This document shows positions 30,035-39,770 of a DNA stretch of 64,000 nucleotides, piece by piece. The notes under the pieces are model-generated. The model did not search any database. It was not told the origin of the DNA and saw nothing but the letters and a program-made list of their open reading frames with translations. This DNA comes from Skeletonema tropicum (lineage: Eukaryota; Bacillariophyta; Thalassiosirophyceae; Thalassiosirales; Thalassiosiraceae), in assembly GCA_037178625.1 (NCBI GenBank), contig CM074135.1, positions 124,001 through 188,000 on the forward strand. The letters are read 5' to 3'. The position numbers and the translations under genes are program-made. Position 1 is the stretch's first letter, and every line of letters begins with the position of its first letter.

Positions 30035-32097
30035 CGCTGTCAAATTTCTTCAATGATACGGATCCTACTAACAATCCTCTTGCAATCGATGGCACTTGGT
30101 CTCGGACTAGTGGTGCTCGCACAGAGTTAGTTTGGGATAATCAGAAGCACAGGTTGAACTTTCTGCACAAGTCGGAGTCACAACTCCCAGAGTTGATTCT
30201 CTATCAGGGCAATTCTTATTTCGAGGCATTTTGTACGCGGGTGTCACGTTTTTACGATAGTACTGTTCGTCACGCTTTTACAACTGCGTATACTGTACAA
30301 CCGACTAATTTCGTTGAGGACGACGAGGGAGAAGTTGGAGTGGTGGACCAGATTCCAGATCAGCGTGAGTCTTGGTACAAGCCGCCGTATTCTTCAGATT
30401 ATTGTCTACCTTGTTCCTCCAACAAGTCACCGGAAGAACAATCGAAATATCCTTTCAAACTTGGAGAAAACCTACTTTACAAACGTATGGAGGGTGATAC
30501 TTTGAAAACGGATAGCGTGGTTTACGAGGGAGAAGATGCATCGGGCAAGAATCATCTTATTCGTCGCAAGGATGGAACTCGGATTGCCGTCCATGACTCG
30601 ACTCTTGTTTCACAACTCCAGCCTTCGTTTGAGAACATACCTGGCTCCCCTCTTGACTACAGGAATGAAGTTGGAGTAGGTGTTTCGCAGAAAGAGGCGC
30701 AAGCCTTAGCCCGTCCACAGCAACTTACTCCGATTCAACAGGAGCTGTTAGGATGGCATCATCGCCTATATCACTTGGATTTCAAGCATCTTTTTCGTCT
30801 TGCTAAGATTGGAGTTCTTCCGAAGTCTCTACTACAATGTGAGAAAGCTCCGCCGAAGTGCCTAGAATGCTTGTTTGGCAACGCTAGACGCCGCCCGTGG
30901 CGACACAAAGGTGGAGGTGGGAGCATCAAGAAGAAAACTGAGGTACTACCAGGAGATGGCGTGTCTGCAGATCAGATTGTGAGTGCACAACCTGGACTGG
31001 TTCCACAAATGAGTGGGAAGCTTACGAGTGAGCGTATTTGGGGTGCGACAACTTTCGTGGATCATGTATCAGATTACGTCTATGTGCATATCATGAAGTC
31101 TTTCACCACGGAGGATACGCTTACAGCGAAGAAAGCATTTGAAAAGATCTTCACTATTGCGGGTAGGAAAGTTAAGTCATACCGCTGTGATAATGGAAGA
31201 TTTGCCGATAAGGCTTGGTTAGATGATTGCAATTTGCACCAGCAAGCGATTACATTTTGTGGTGTCGGCCATCATTCACAAAATGGAAAGATTGAAGCAA
31301 AGAACAAATATTTGACTTTGACTGCTCGAACGCTATTGCTGCATGGAATGCGGATGTGGCCTGAAATGATCTCTACTTATCTTTGGCCATTTGCAATGAA
31401 AGCAGCAGCTGATCGTCACAATGTGCTCCATCTTGACGAGGATGGACTCACTCCAGAAGCTAAGCTTCACGGAGTATCGATGGAAAACGTTCCAGTGAAG
31501 ACCTTTCACACTTTATTCTGTCCGGTATTTGTTTTAGACTCGAGGGCGCATTCAGCTGGAGGTAAAGTTCCAAAGTGGGAGCCACGATCAAGATGCGGTG
31601 TGTATCTTGGGCATTCACCGATTCATGCGGGTTCAGTTGCATTGGTATTCAATCCGGTTACAGGTCTAGTATCACCAGCATATCATGTGGTTTTTGATGA
31701 CAATTTTAGTACCGTACCCTATATGCAGAACGCATCGGTGCCACCAATGTGGGAACAGCTTGTTCAGACTTCATCCGAACTAGCTACTTCAGAGGATTTT
31801 CGTTTGACAGATACTTGGTTGAAGAATATGAACGAGGGGAATATCGAACCCCTGCCGATGGATGGGACTAGGAAACGAAAAGCGACGGCTATTACTGATC
31901 CCTTTGCAATAATAAACGATCGAAACAACAGCAAGAATCCAAATACACCGGCATCATCCGCTCCTATCGACACAATGCCAGTTGTGCCAGTTGCCGAGGG
32001 AGGCGGCGAGTCAGGCAGTTTACCTTCGGCGAAGGAAGAAGACGCTGCAGCAAGTCTTTCTACACCACAACGAAGTACACAAACAATAATGCCATGA
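29968..32097 (+). CDS. Copia pol, second part: integrase
   Basis: True similarity begins at about 29987 (AFYDPHTPYNILGV), the protease C terminus, after a one-base frame change. Then come the integrase zinc finger (WHHRLYHLDFKHLF, C..C in PPKCLECLFG) at residues about 262-305 and the catalytic core with FVDHVSDYVYVHI, YRCDNGRFADKAWL and QNGKIEAKNKYL (D, D, E). A GKVPKWEPRSRCGVYLGHSP block closes the domain. The linker is disordered and Pro/Ser/Ala-rich. The frame ends at a TGA caused by an A-run one base shorter (32081-32083) than in the second copy, where the frame continues into RT. Confidence 0.85.
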   Translation: MDLSDSCAFYDPHTPYNILGVVALSNFFNDTDPTNNPLAIDGTWSRTSGARTELVWDNQKHRLNFLHKSESQLPELILYQGNSYFEAFCTRVSRFYDSTVRHAFTTAYTVQPTNFVEDDEGEVGVVDQIPDQRESWYKPPYSSDYCLPCSSNKSPEEQSKYPFKLGENLLYKRMEGDTLKTDSVVYEGEDASGKNHLIRRKDGTRIAVHDSTLVSQLQPSFENIPGSPLDYRNEVGVGVSQKEAQALARPQQLTPIQQELLGWHHRLYHLDFKHLFRLAKIGVLPKSLLQCEKAPPKCLECLFGNARRRPWRHKGGGGSIKKKTEVLPGDGVSADQIVSAQPGLVPQMSGKLTSERIWGATTFVDHVSDYVYVHIMKSFTTEDTLTAKKAFEKIFTIAGRKVKSYRCDNGRFADKAWLDDCNLHQQAITFCGVGHHSQNGKIEAKNKYLTLTARTLLLHGMRMWPEMISTYLWPFAMKAAADRHNVLHLDEDGLTPEAKLHGVSMENVPVKTFHTLFCPVFVLDSRAHSAGGKVPKWEPRSRCGVYLGHSPIHAGSVALVFNPVTGLVSPAYHVVFDDNFSTVPYMQNASVPPMWEQLVQTSSELATSEDFRLTDTWLKNMNEGNIEPLPMDGTRKRKATAITDPFAIINDRNNSKNPNTPASSAPIDTMPVVPVAEGGGESGSLPSAKEEDAAASLSTPQRSTQTIMP

Positions 32098-34160
32098 CAG
32101 CGACAGAGAAATCAACCGCTCCAGCTCCAACAGCTCAGGTCTCCAATGAATTGGAGATGCCAACAGTTATCAATCTTGCGGAAGCAGGGCTACGGCGATC
32201 TGAACGCATTAGAGCTCAGGCAGAGAAATGTGCTACCGCCCTATCTACTATTGGAACTGCTACAGAAACCTTGTCACATACTCGTGCTGGCAGATGTCTG
32301 TACACTGCTCTTTCAACAGTAAGCACCATTTCTGAAATATCTATGCCAAATCACAACATCTTTCATCATGATGTTACATCCAACGGTAAATCACCCACCT
32401 TGACTCATCGTATGATGCAGAAGTATCACGAGGCGAATGAACTCTACGATGGGACTTTCAACGCTACACATTTCTTTTCTCTAGTCACTCAAGATATATC
32501 ATCAAATGAGACTTTTCACTATGGTCAAGCGATGCAACAGGCCGACAAAGACGATTTTTGCGAGGCGATGATAAAAGAAGTCAGAGATCATGAACAGCGG
32601 GGTCATTGGGAATTAGTACCGAGATCGGATATGCCTGACGGCATGAAAGCAATTAAATCAATCTGGTCATTTAAGCGCAAGAGGAGTCCAGCAGGACTAT
32701 TACTCAAGCATAAAGCACGACTTTGTGCGCATGGTGGTATGCAGCAATGGGGGGAGAACTACTGGGAGACCTATTCTCCGGTGGTAAATATGTTGACTGT
32801 TCGACTTTTACTCCTTATCTGCAAGATCCACGGGTTACACTCCAAATCTATTGATTTCGTCTTAGCGTTTCCGCAGGCGGACTTGGAGGAAGACATTTGG
32901 ATGGAACTCCCCATCGGATTTGAATACGACGATTCAGACGATGAAGATAATACCGGGAGGGGGAGAGTAGATCCAAACAAGTCTAGATATCTGCTGAAGT
33001 TGAAGAAGAATCTGTACGGGCTCAAGCAAGCCAGTCACAATTGGTATCAACATTTGAAAGAAGGTCTAATGAAGCGAGGTTTAACTCCGAGTGCCATTGA
33101 TAGCTGTCTTTATCTCAAGAAAGGTTTGGCGGTATTGACTTATGTGGATGACTGCATCTTAGTCAGTACAAGCCAAGACACTCTCGACAACTTTGTCAAG
33201 TCTTTGGTTGAAGGCGAAGAGAAATTTATTCTCACTGATGAAGGGGATATTGATAAGTTTCTTGGGATAGAAATACAGCATTACGATGATGGTTCATTCG
33301 AGCTTTCACAACCTCATCTTATCCAACGAATTGTTAGTGAGATAGGACTCGGTGATGACAGTAAGTGGGGCCAAGCAGCAAAGTCTCGTTCTACACCTGC
33401 GGATAAAGCTATTTTATCGAAAGACAGCAATGGCATAAAACGCAAGTATACGTGGAAATATCGTACAGCTATCGGGATGTTGACTTACCTGCAAGGCAAT
33501 ACTAGACCAGACATTTCAGTTGCTACACACCAATGCGCAAGATTTTCGATGGATCCGAAGCGGAGTCACGAGGTAGCAGTAATGAAGATTGGAAAATATC
33601 TACGTACGTCAATGGACAAGGGAATTATCTACAAACCAGACAAGAAGTTGGGCTTAGAATGCTATGTTGACGCTGATTTCGCTGGTGGTTGGCAACATGC
33701 AGATGCTGAATCAGCAGAGAGCGTGATGTCAAGAACTGGATACATCCTCATGTATGCAAACTGCCCAATTCACTGGGTAAGTAAGTTGCAAACGGAAATT
33801 GCTTTGAGTACTGCGGAAGCGGAATACATCGCGCTATCGCAAGCACTGCGAGAAGTAATTCCAATGATGGAGATGATGAAAGAATTGAAAACTGCATTCC
33901 CAATGGAGATTACAATTCCAAATTTCAACTGCACCGTGCACGAAGATAATCAATCATGCATCAGTATGGCGACGAAGCAGAAATTCTCTCCGAGGACAAA
34001 ACACATTGCGCTGAAGTATCATCACTTTCGCTCTTTCGTGAACGCGAACAAAATCCTGATTAAGTATGTCAACACGCAAGATCAACTTGCAGATGCATTG
34101 ACAAAACCTCTTGATTCTGAAACATTTATTCGTTTACGCAAGATGCTAATTGGATGGTAA
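32094..34160 (+). CDS. Copia pol, third part: reverse transcriptase and RNase H
   Basis: 688 codons. RT: HWELVPRSDMPDG.KAIKSIWSFKRKR, KARLCAHGGMQQWG, ENYWETYSPVVNMLTVRLLL, DFVLAFPQADLEEDIWMELP, YGLKQASHNWYQ and TYVDDCILVS (catalytic YVDD). Thumb/connection: YRTAIGMLTYLQGNTRPDIS. RNase H: CYVDADFAGGW, STAEAEYIALSQALRE and HEDNQSCI. All catalytic acids appear present. The frame ends 18 bp before the 3' LTR and 10 bp before the purine tract. It would be joined to the integrase frame but for the one-base A-run change at 32081. Confidence 0.92.
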   Translation: MTATEKSTAPAPTAQVSNELEMPTVINLAEAGLRRSERIRAQAEKCATALSTIGTATETLSHTRAGRCLYTALSTVSTISEISMPNHNIFHHDVTSNGKSPTLTHRMMQKYHEANELYDGTFNATHFFSLVTQDISSNETFHYGQAMQQADKDDFCEAMIKEVRDHEQRGHWELVPRSDMPDGMKAIKSIWSFKRKRSPAGLLLKHKARLCAHGGMQQWGENYWETYSPVVNMLTVRLLLLICKIHGLHSKSIDFVLAFPQADLEEDIWMELPIGFEYDDSDDEDNTGRGRVDPNKSRYLLKLKKNLYGLKQASHNWYQHLKEGLMKRGLTPSAIDSCLYLKKGLAVLTYVDDCILVSTSQDTLDNFVKSLVEGEEKFILTDEGDIDKFLGIEIQHYDDGSFELSQPHLIQRIVSEIGLGDDSKWGQAAKSRSTPADKAILSKDSNGIKRKYTWKYRTAIGMLTYLQGNTRPDISVATHQCARFSMDPKRSHEVAVMKIGKYLRTSMDKGIIYKPDKKLGLECYVDADFAGGWQHADAESAESVMSRTGYILMYANCPIHWVSKLQTEIALSTAEAEYIALSQALREVIPMMEMMKELKTAFPMEITIPNFNCTVHEDNQSCISMATKQKFSPRTKHIALKYHHFRSFVNANKILIKYVNTQDQLADALTKPLDSETFIRLRKMLIGW

Positions 34161-34178
34161 TGCCTCGCTACGAGGGAG

Positions 34179-34385
34179 TGTTGGAATACACGGGACTCAA
34201 TCAGTGACTGGAACCAAGAGGGTCCTTACCTCTTTACTATCCAGGCACCAGACCTGTGTAGACCTGTGTACGACGGAACTAGCTCGCCCTTTATTACTAG
34301 CTAACGATTAAATGTATAGTTTGTTTACGTGAATCTCCATGAACGTGTGTTCGCTAGGAGGCGTTGTCCGTAGCAGATTATAAGA
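34179..34385 (+). repeat. Copia 3' LTR
   Basis: 207 bp, TGTTGG.. to ..TATAAGA, followed by GGTTG. Appears identical to the reassembled 5' LTR. Confidence 0.92.
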
Positions 34386-34390
34386 GGTTG

Positions 34391-34639
34391 TTGATATCCC
34401 AGGTGTCCTTACTGGAGGGCCAATTATTATTATGCCGGCGTCCTCGGCAATTCATTATATCGATTTCGAATCTCTTTCCTTCTTAGAACCTCAGTGAACT
34501 GGTTGCATTTCCTCATATTATGTCCGCATTCCTCCCCATCGGAGAATAGAATAAATATTGTCATCATTTTCTCCCCGTATTCTATTCTTTTCGAACGCTG
34601 CCATCGTAGATGCAGCCGTGAGAATGGCTGTCTGATAAA
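34391..34639. other. short decayed stretch right of Copia
   Basis: About 250 bp with no gene. It continues the sequence broken at 20633 by Copia: ATTCCTCGGCGATGG on the left resembles GCCGGCGTCCTCGGCAATTC here. Confidence 0.4.
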
Positions 34640-34824
34640 CCGATTCGTTTCTCACTCTACGTCAATGATTACGTAATATATAGACTAATCAGTACTACTG
34701 CGATAACATCAACTAATAATATAATTACATGGTAAGGATACATAACAAGGATAAAGATGGTGAGAAGTGAGTGATCGCTGAGTGATCGTCTAAGGGAATG
34801 AGACGTTCCGTGCTACACGAAACG
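34640..34824. repeat. LTR-like direct repeat, right copy
   Basis: Nearly identical to 2394-2571 in the same orientation. The CGTCCC just beyond its right edge also flanks the left copy (2388-2394), a possible 5-6 bp target duplication, though homologous continuation of the repeat could explain it. Confidence 0.5.
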
Positions 34825-36674
34825 TCCCTGGTCGAGCCGCACGGATACAACAAGGGTTATTATGGATTTTTATGTATTTTTCTCCCCAACACCCAGCCAA
34901 ATCTTGTTGCGTCGCAGAAAATCTGGCATTACTACGCCAATATTGGCCAATAATATGCCGATGCTTTAAGTTGAAAGACTAATAACTTTCTATTTATACT
35001 GTTTGGAATGCATATTCGATGTGTGGTGGTGGTGCTCCGTTCAATTGCCTCGATATTTGAGGTACTCACGCACGAAAAGTAAAAAAATCTTGAAAAAGTG
35101 CATCTGACATGACGAATCCGAAGGCAAACCATAGCATTATCGATCCCATACACCCTCCATCAACACTATGAAGACACTCCCTTACCCAATTTTTCACGCT
35201 GATTCCGATTATGTAAGCTGTAGCGTCTAATTCAAAGTCGATTTGATGATAATTGCAGGTGACGCACACACACATGAAAGTCTGCACATACCGGGCATGT
35301 CAAAAGATGCTCATGATTATGTAATTTAGACAACAGAATAGTAGTAGATCATTAATAACTCCATCTGTAAGCTATGATAATTGTTTAGCTTACTCGGATG
35401 TATTAATTACACGCAACATCTTCGCCATCATGGAGTTTTATGTCCATCATTCGGCCTCTCGTTCCATGAGACTTTGTAGGAAAGGCACTGATAAAAGTTG
35501 TTACGTTGTCTCCAACCGCGCAGCAAAAGGCGCACAATAGATGGATGTTGATTTGATGAGGCGAAAGGTTCCCAATTGCACATGGAGGAGACGTCATTAT
35601 CATGCCACAACACTCGTGTAGGCGTCTTCGGGTGGGCTTCTCATAACCCACAATCAGTAGTTTCCCAGGAAACCGAGAGTTGCAGTAGTCACTGTGGTAA
35701 GATGGAGCAGTCCACCTCAACAATCTTGATTATCATATAGTAGACAAGACAACTATGATCCATGGTGTGGTTTCAACATGTTTTGTGTCATATATATACC
35801 CACTATTGATGGAGATAAATGGTGGAAATCTTTCTAAATCGACTTCATAGATTTGGTAGGTTGGATAGGCGTTGCATGAGACCCACACCCGGTTAATTAG
35901 CGCATATTCCGTCCACATATATAATATTGGTCGCCCCTACAACCTTACTTGCTGTTTCATGGACCGAAACGACGCCTTTATGCTACTGGCAACAGGTGCT
36001 CTGCGGCGGAGGGGATGAAAATCACCACCGCTATTGTGGCGGTCAAACGTCTCTTTGTGCTGAATATGGCGAGCCACCGATAAAACCATTGAATTCAGCG
36101 TCAAAAAATGGTCTAGAATGTACATTATTACTTCGGAATGTCGACATTTAGTTGTGCAATGAGGGTAGTAGGATGTGAGGCCGTCATGGTGCGGCTCTTT
36201 TTTTGTCGAAAAGAGGGAAGTTGCGTGCGTCGTGCGTCTCATTGCGGCGGTGCGTCGCATTGCGCGCGCGCCGACTAGCTTGCACGAGCTTTTTATGTGT
36301 GGCCAGCTACTTATGATGTATTAGGCCTGCTACTTCTTATGTACTCCAAGGTACTTGACTAAAATAATCTATCTATCTATCTATCTACTTATGTACTCAT
36401 ACTACTTATTGTACTTACTTCTTAACCGATCCAAAAAAATCTTTCTTTGTTTAGTAGTGCCACGTCAGGATTAAGTACCGTTTAGTGAATGATGTAATGA
36501 TCAGCTTGATGACTCAAAAGGTGCGCGCGTGTTGAACAGTATCTTCACACTCTTTTCACGACCATTACATAATATGTTGTAGACATGATGGCGTCTGCAT
36601 CCAAGTCATCACTTTTGACTCCGACCGTGCTCTCCATCCTCATGAAAGCAGAAATAACCTAAAGCCCCACACAT
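34825..36674. other. intergenic region upstream of the SANT/AP2/chromo gene
   Basis: AT-rich with no convincing gene. Features are an (ATCT)n microsatellite at about 36370-36392 and a CG-rich patch at 36225-36275. The last few hundred bases presumably hold the promoter of the gene starting at 36675 or 36873. Confidence 0.4.
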
Positions 36675-39600
36675 TTGGATAGTGAAGTGATTGCTCTTCC
36701 AAAAATAAACGATCGATTCAACGTTCCCCTATATTGGTGTTTGAGTTTGAGTTGCACAATCAATTTCACTCGGACACTCCCGTCGGCAGTTACACATCCT
36801 ACATTCTCCCCAGATCCATCATTATCAGTTAACATTACACATCAGCTAGTTCTGTGCAGAACGACGGCGAAAATGGAGAACAGTTTCGAGGCCAAGATGG
36901 AGCGCCTCCATCAAGAGGATCAAAACTTTATTAATGGATACAAAAGGTTTGAAGGGGCGATACGCCAATACAGGCAATCTATCTTTAGTGGGTCTCTTGA
37001 AGATCATCTTCTGTGCGTAAAACGAAAGCCCATCAGCGAAATATCTGAGCGACAGCAAATTAGTTCAGTGCTTTCATATCACGATTGGGTTTGCAAATCG
37101 AAGCAGCTCTTGGCTGGTTCTACATATCTGACCTTGCCGCAAGTGCTCGTTTCTTATGATGATGTATTCCATTACAGCAAGATGAGAGTAGAAGAATTGG
37201 GACAGCGTACGTGGAGTCAGTCTAAGCTATGCAGAGCAATTAACAGAATGCTTCAATTTATAGAGGCTGAGGGTGAAGTTGATGAGGAGATGAAAGGGAA
37301 AATAGCAAGCATGAGGGAGAAAACAAATGCTCTCATTGCCGCAGCCCAGCGGGACGTGGAGAGATTTATTAAAGAGCGTCCTTCTGTAGATGAACTGAGA
37401 GAAAAGGGGGAAATGTTATCGCTTCCAGATTTGGCCAAGACATGCCAATTGCAGGTAAGTCGTTACCTATTACAATACTATAGCAAATCAACTCGTTGAC
37501 GTATCATGTTCGCCTCTAATGCATTGTAAAACCCTCTTCACGCAGACATCGAGAGTTGAAGTATTGCTGAAGAACCGCAAAAGAACGACGCAGGCAGAAG
37601 AAGTGATGGGAGCAATACTTCCAAAAGAAATAGCAAGGCTTTCAGTGATTTCCTCGCTACTAAAGCAGCCATTGAGAAAGGGAGAATTTGAAAGGCTTAG
37701 GATTGACATGACAACTAGGCGGTGGAGGTTAAAATTGGCTGCGGGAGATCGTAAAAGTGGGCAGCCAATTGACAAAACGCTCTCGAGGTAAGTTTACTTG
37801 ATTGTAGCAGCGTTAGTTCACTCCACATCGATCTCAACCCTAGCATAAACACCTTTTTAGGAGAGACATTAATATGTTTCGATTGCTCTGGCAAACAACG
37901 GAGTTGCACGAAGATGATGACGATCCGACGGTGACCAAAACATGGCAGCCATTCAAGAGGATAAATGTTGCTAAACTCTTGAAGGATACCACGCTTGATA
38001 TAGCTGGCGTACCAGTCACCATCAAGAGCCTTCGAACTGCTGCAGAGTCTTATGCTGCGCAATATGGAAGCGAAGATGTCCAAAGTGCCTTGAACTATGC
38101 CGAGGGGCACACGAATCGGATTGCAAATGAGTATTATAGACGTCATGGCTCTGCAGCGAAGATGGCACCATGGGAAAGTCACATTGAAAGACTTCTTAAT
38201 AACCAAGATTCTCCAGATGATGATAATGCTCGCTTTGAGAGTATATTGGACAAGAAGATTGAGAAGAGGATGAAGAGATCTCAGGAAAAGTGGAAAAATA
38301 CAATAAAGCAGAAGATTCATGATTTGACCGTGACAGATGAGAAGAAACAGCTACGAAAGATGATCCACATACCGAAGTGGTCACTTGAAGAAGACGCAGA
38401 GTTGAAACGTCTAACAAGATGTCATGGGGAAGGCTGCTGGAAAGAAATACTTGAAGACTCTGTGCTAATCAAGAAACGATATGAAACTGTACAATCAGGT
38501 AAGTCACTGCTGTTATGATTCAGATGGGACTTCTAATAACTTTGTTGGTTTGCCATAATTCTCACACTATTTTTCCGAAGCACAAGCCTGCAAAGGAATA
38601 AGTACTCGTTGGAAACGTGTGAAAAAGCAAGCCAAGACTATTCATAGACGGAAAAGGAGGAAGCCTTCAAAGCGTAGTAAGAATACAGGTGAGGAGGAGC
38701 ATTCGAAGACATCATCTCGGTCTCGATCTCGAAGAGTGGCGATGAATTATGATGCAGACACGGATATTGAGGACATAGAGGCCATGCATCATCGACGGAA
38801 AAGGAGGAAGTCTACTCAACCAAGTAAGAATACAGTCGACAAGGCGGAGCATTCCAGTACATCATCTCTGTCAGCGGCGAATGATTATCATGCAGAGACG
38901 GATTTTGAAGAAGTTGCTGCGCCTTCAGCAGCGGCGGGTGACAAGGGCGAGACCACACCCACACATAGACGGGAAGGGAGGAAAGCATCTCATGAAATCG
39001 ATTTGAGCGAAGTTCCGCCGCAACCACTCATTTGCAAATCTCCCAGTAGTGTGAAAGAGGGTACTTCAAAGTACACTAACGTCCATTTCGATAAAAACAC
39101 AAATAAGTGGAGAGTGATGATAACAATTAACAGCCAAAAGCATCATGTTGGTTATTATGAGAATGAAGAAGAAGCTGCTGCTGATTATGCTCGCGCTGTA
39201 TTCAAATACAAAGGTAATGACAAAGCGAGGAGGCGAAATTCATCTGGTTTTGTAATCGATTTGAGCAATGTACCTCAACAACCTCTTATTCCTAACACGA
39301 GGAAAGGGCCTACGAAATATAAAGGTGCCTACTTCGATAATACGAAGGGTAGGTGGATAGCCACAATATTAATTGATGGAAAGCAACGATACATAGGCAG
39401 TTATGAGAATGAGGAAGAAGCTGCATCTGATTACGCTCGAGCTGTGTTCAAGTACAAAGAATCTTTTAGAATTGGAGGCAAGGGCAGGAAGAGAAAGGCA
39501 CCGGAAACAAACTCCTCTCGGCTTCCTCGGACGCGAAGTTGCAGCGCAGGATTGACAGCTGCTAGCAGCAATGATACATATGAAGTCGAAAAGATTGTGG

Positions 39601-39770
39601 GATACAGACGCAACAATGGGGAGGCGGAGTACTTAATAAAGTGGGTGGGATATTCAGAAGAAGAAAGCTCTTGGGAGCCGGAGGCAAATTTAAACGAAGA
39701 TTCTTTAGCAGAAGCAACAGCGTATCGAGAGGCAATGGAAACTCATTTAGAACAGATAAGTAAAAGATAA
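36675..39770 (+). CDS. recombinase-like / SANT / AP2-AP2 / chromodomain protein (949 aa)
   Basis: Four exons join in frame: 36675-37454, 37546-37787, 37861-38498, 38581-39770 (2,850 nt). All junctions are GT..AG with strong GTAAGT donors. An alternative start is the ATG at 36873 (MENSFEAKMERL). Exons 2-3 look like a tyrosine recombinase: LRKGEFERLRID.. then K (box I-like), IKSLRTAAESYAAQYG, and YAEGHTNRIANEYYRR, giving an R..R..H..Y pattern as in Crypton-type enzymes; this is inference. Across the exon 3-4 junction is a SANT/Myb repeat (KWSLEEDAELKRL ... ACKGISTRWKRV). Exon 4 encodes two AP2/ERF-type domains (KYTNVHFDKNTNKWRV.., KYKGAYFDNTKGRWIA.., each ending DYARAVFKYK) about 95 residues apart, and a C-terminal chromodomain (YEVEKIVGYRRNNGEAEYLI, W.GY.EEESSWEPE). 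Lys/Arg-rich linkers suggest nuclear location. It could be a host regulator or the gene of a Crypton-like element. Confidence 0.75.

Larger units (their letters stand above)
20639..34385 (+). mobile_element. Copia-type LTR retrotransposon, copy 1 (split by a Gypsy insertion)
   Basis: LTRs of 207 bp start TGTTGGAATACACGG and end ..GATTATAAGA. The 3' LTR is 34179-34385. The 5' LTR is in two pieces, 20639-20739 and 26861-26971, and sums to 207 bp once the 5 bp duplication is removed. The target-site duplication GGTTG is at 20634-20638 and 34386-34390. A purine tract CGAGGGAG precedes the 3' LTR. The interior runs 26972-34178 and encodes gag, protease, integrase, RT and RNase H in that order (Copia order). 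The LTRs appear identical, so the element is young, yet its pol is broken by frame changes. Confidence 0.9.

Noticed and set aside
2388..34829. CGTCC as a firm target-site duplication for the outer repeats
   Set aside because: The repeats continue with similar bases (ACGCTCCCC versus ACGTCCCTG), so the match may be homology rather than a duplication.
36360..36395. ATCT run as a CRISPR-like or functional array
   Set aside because: It is a simple tetranucleotide microsatellite without spacers.
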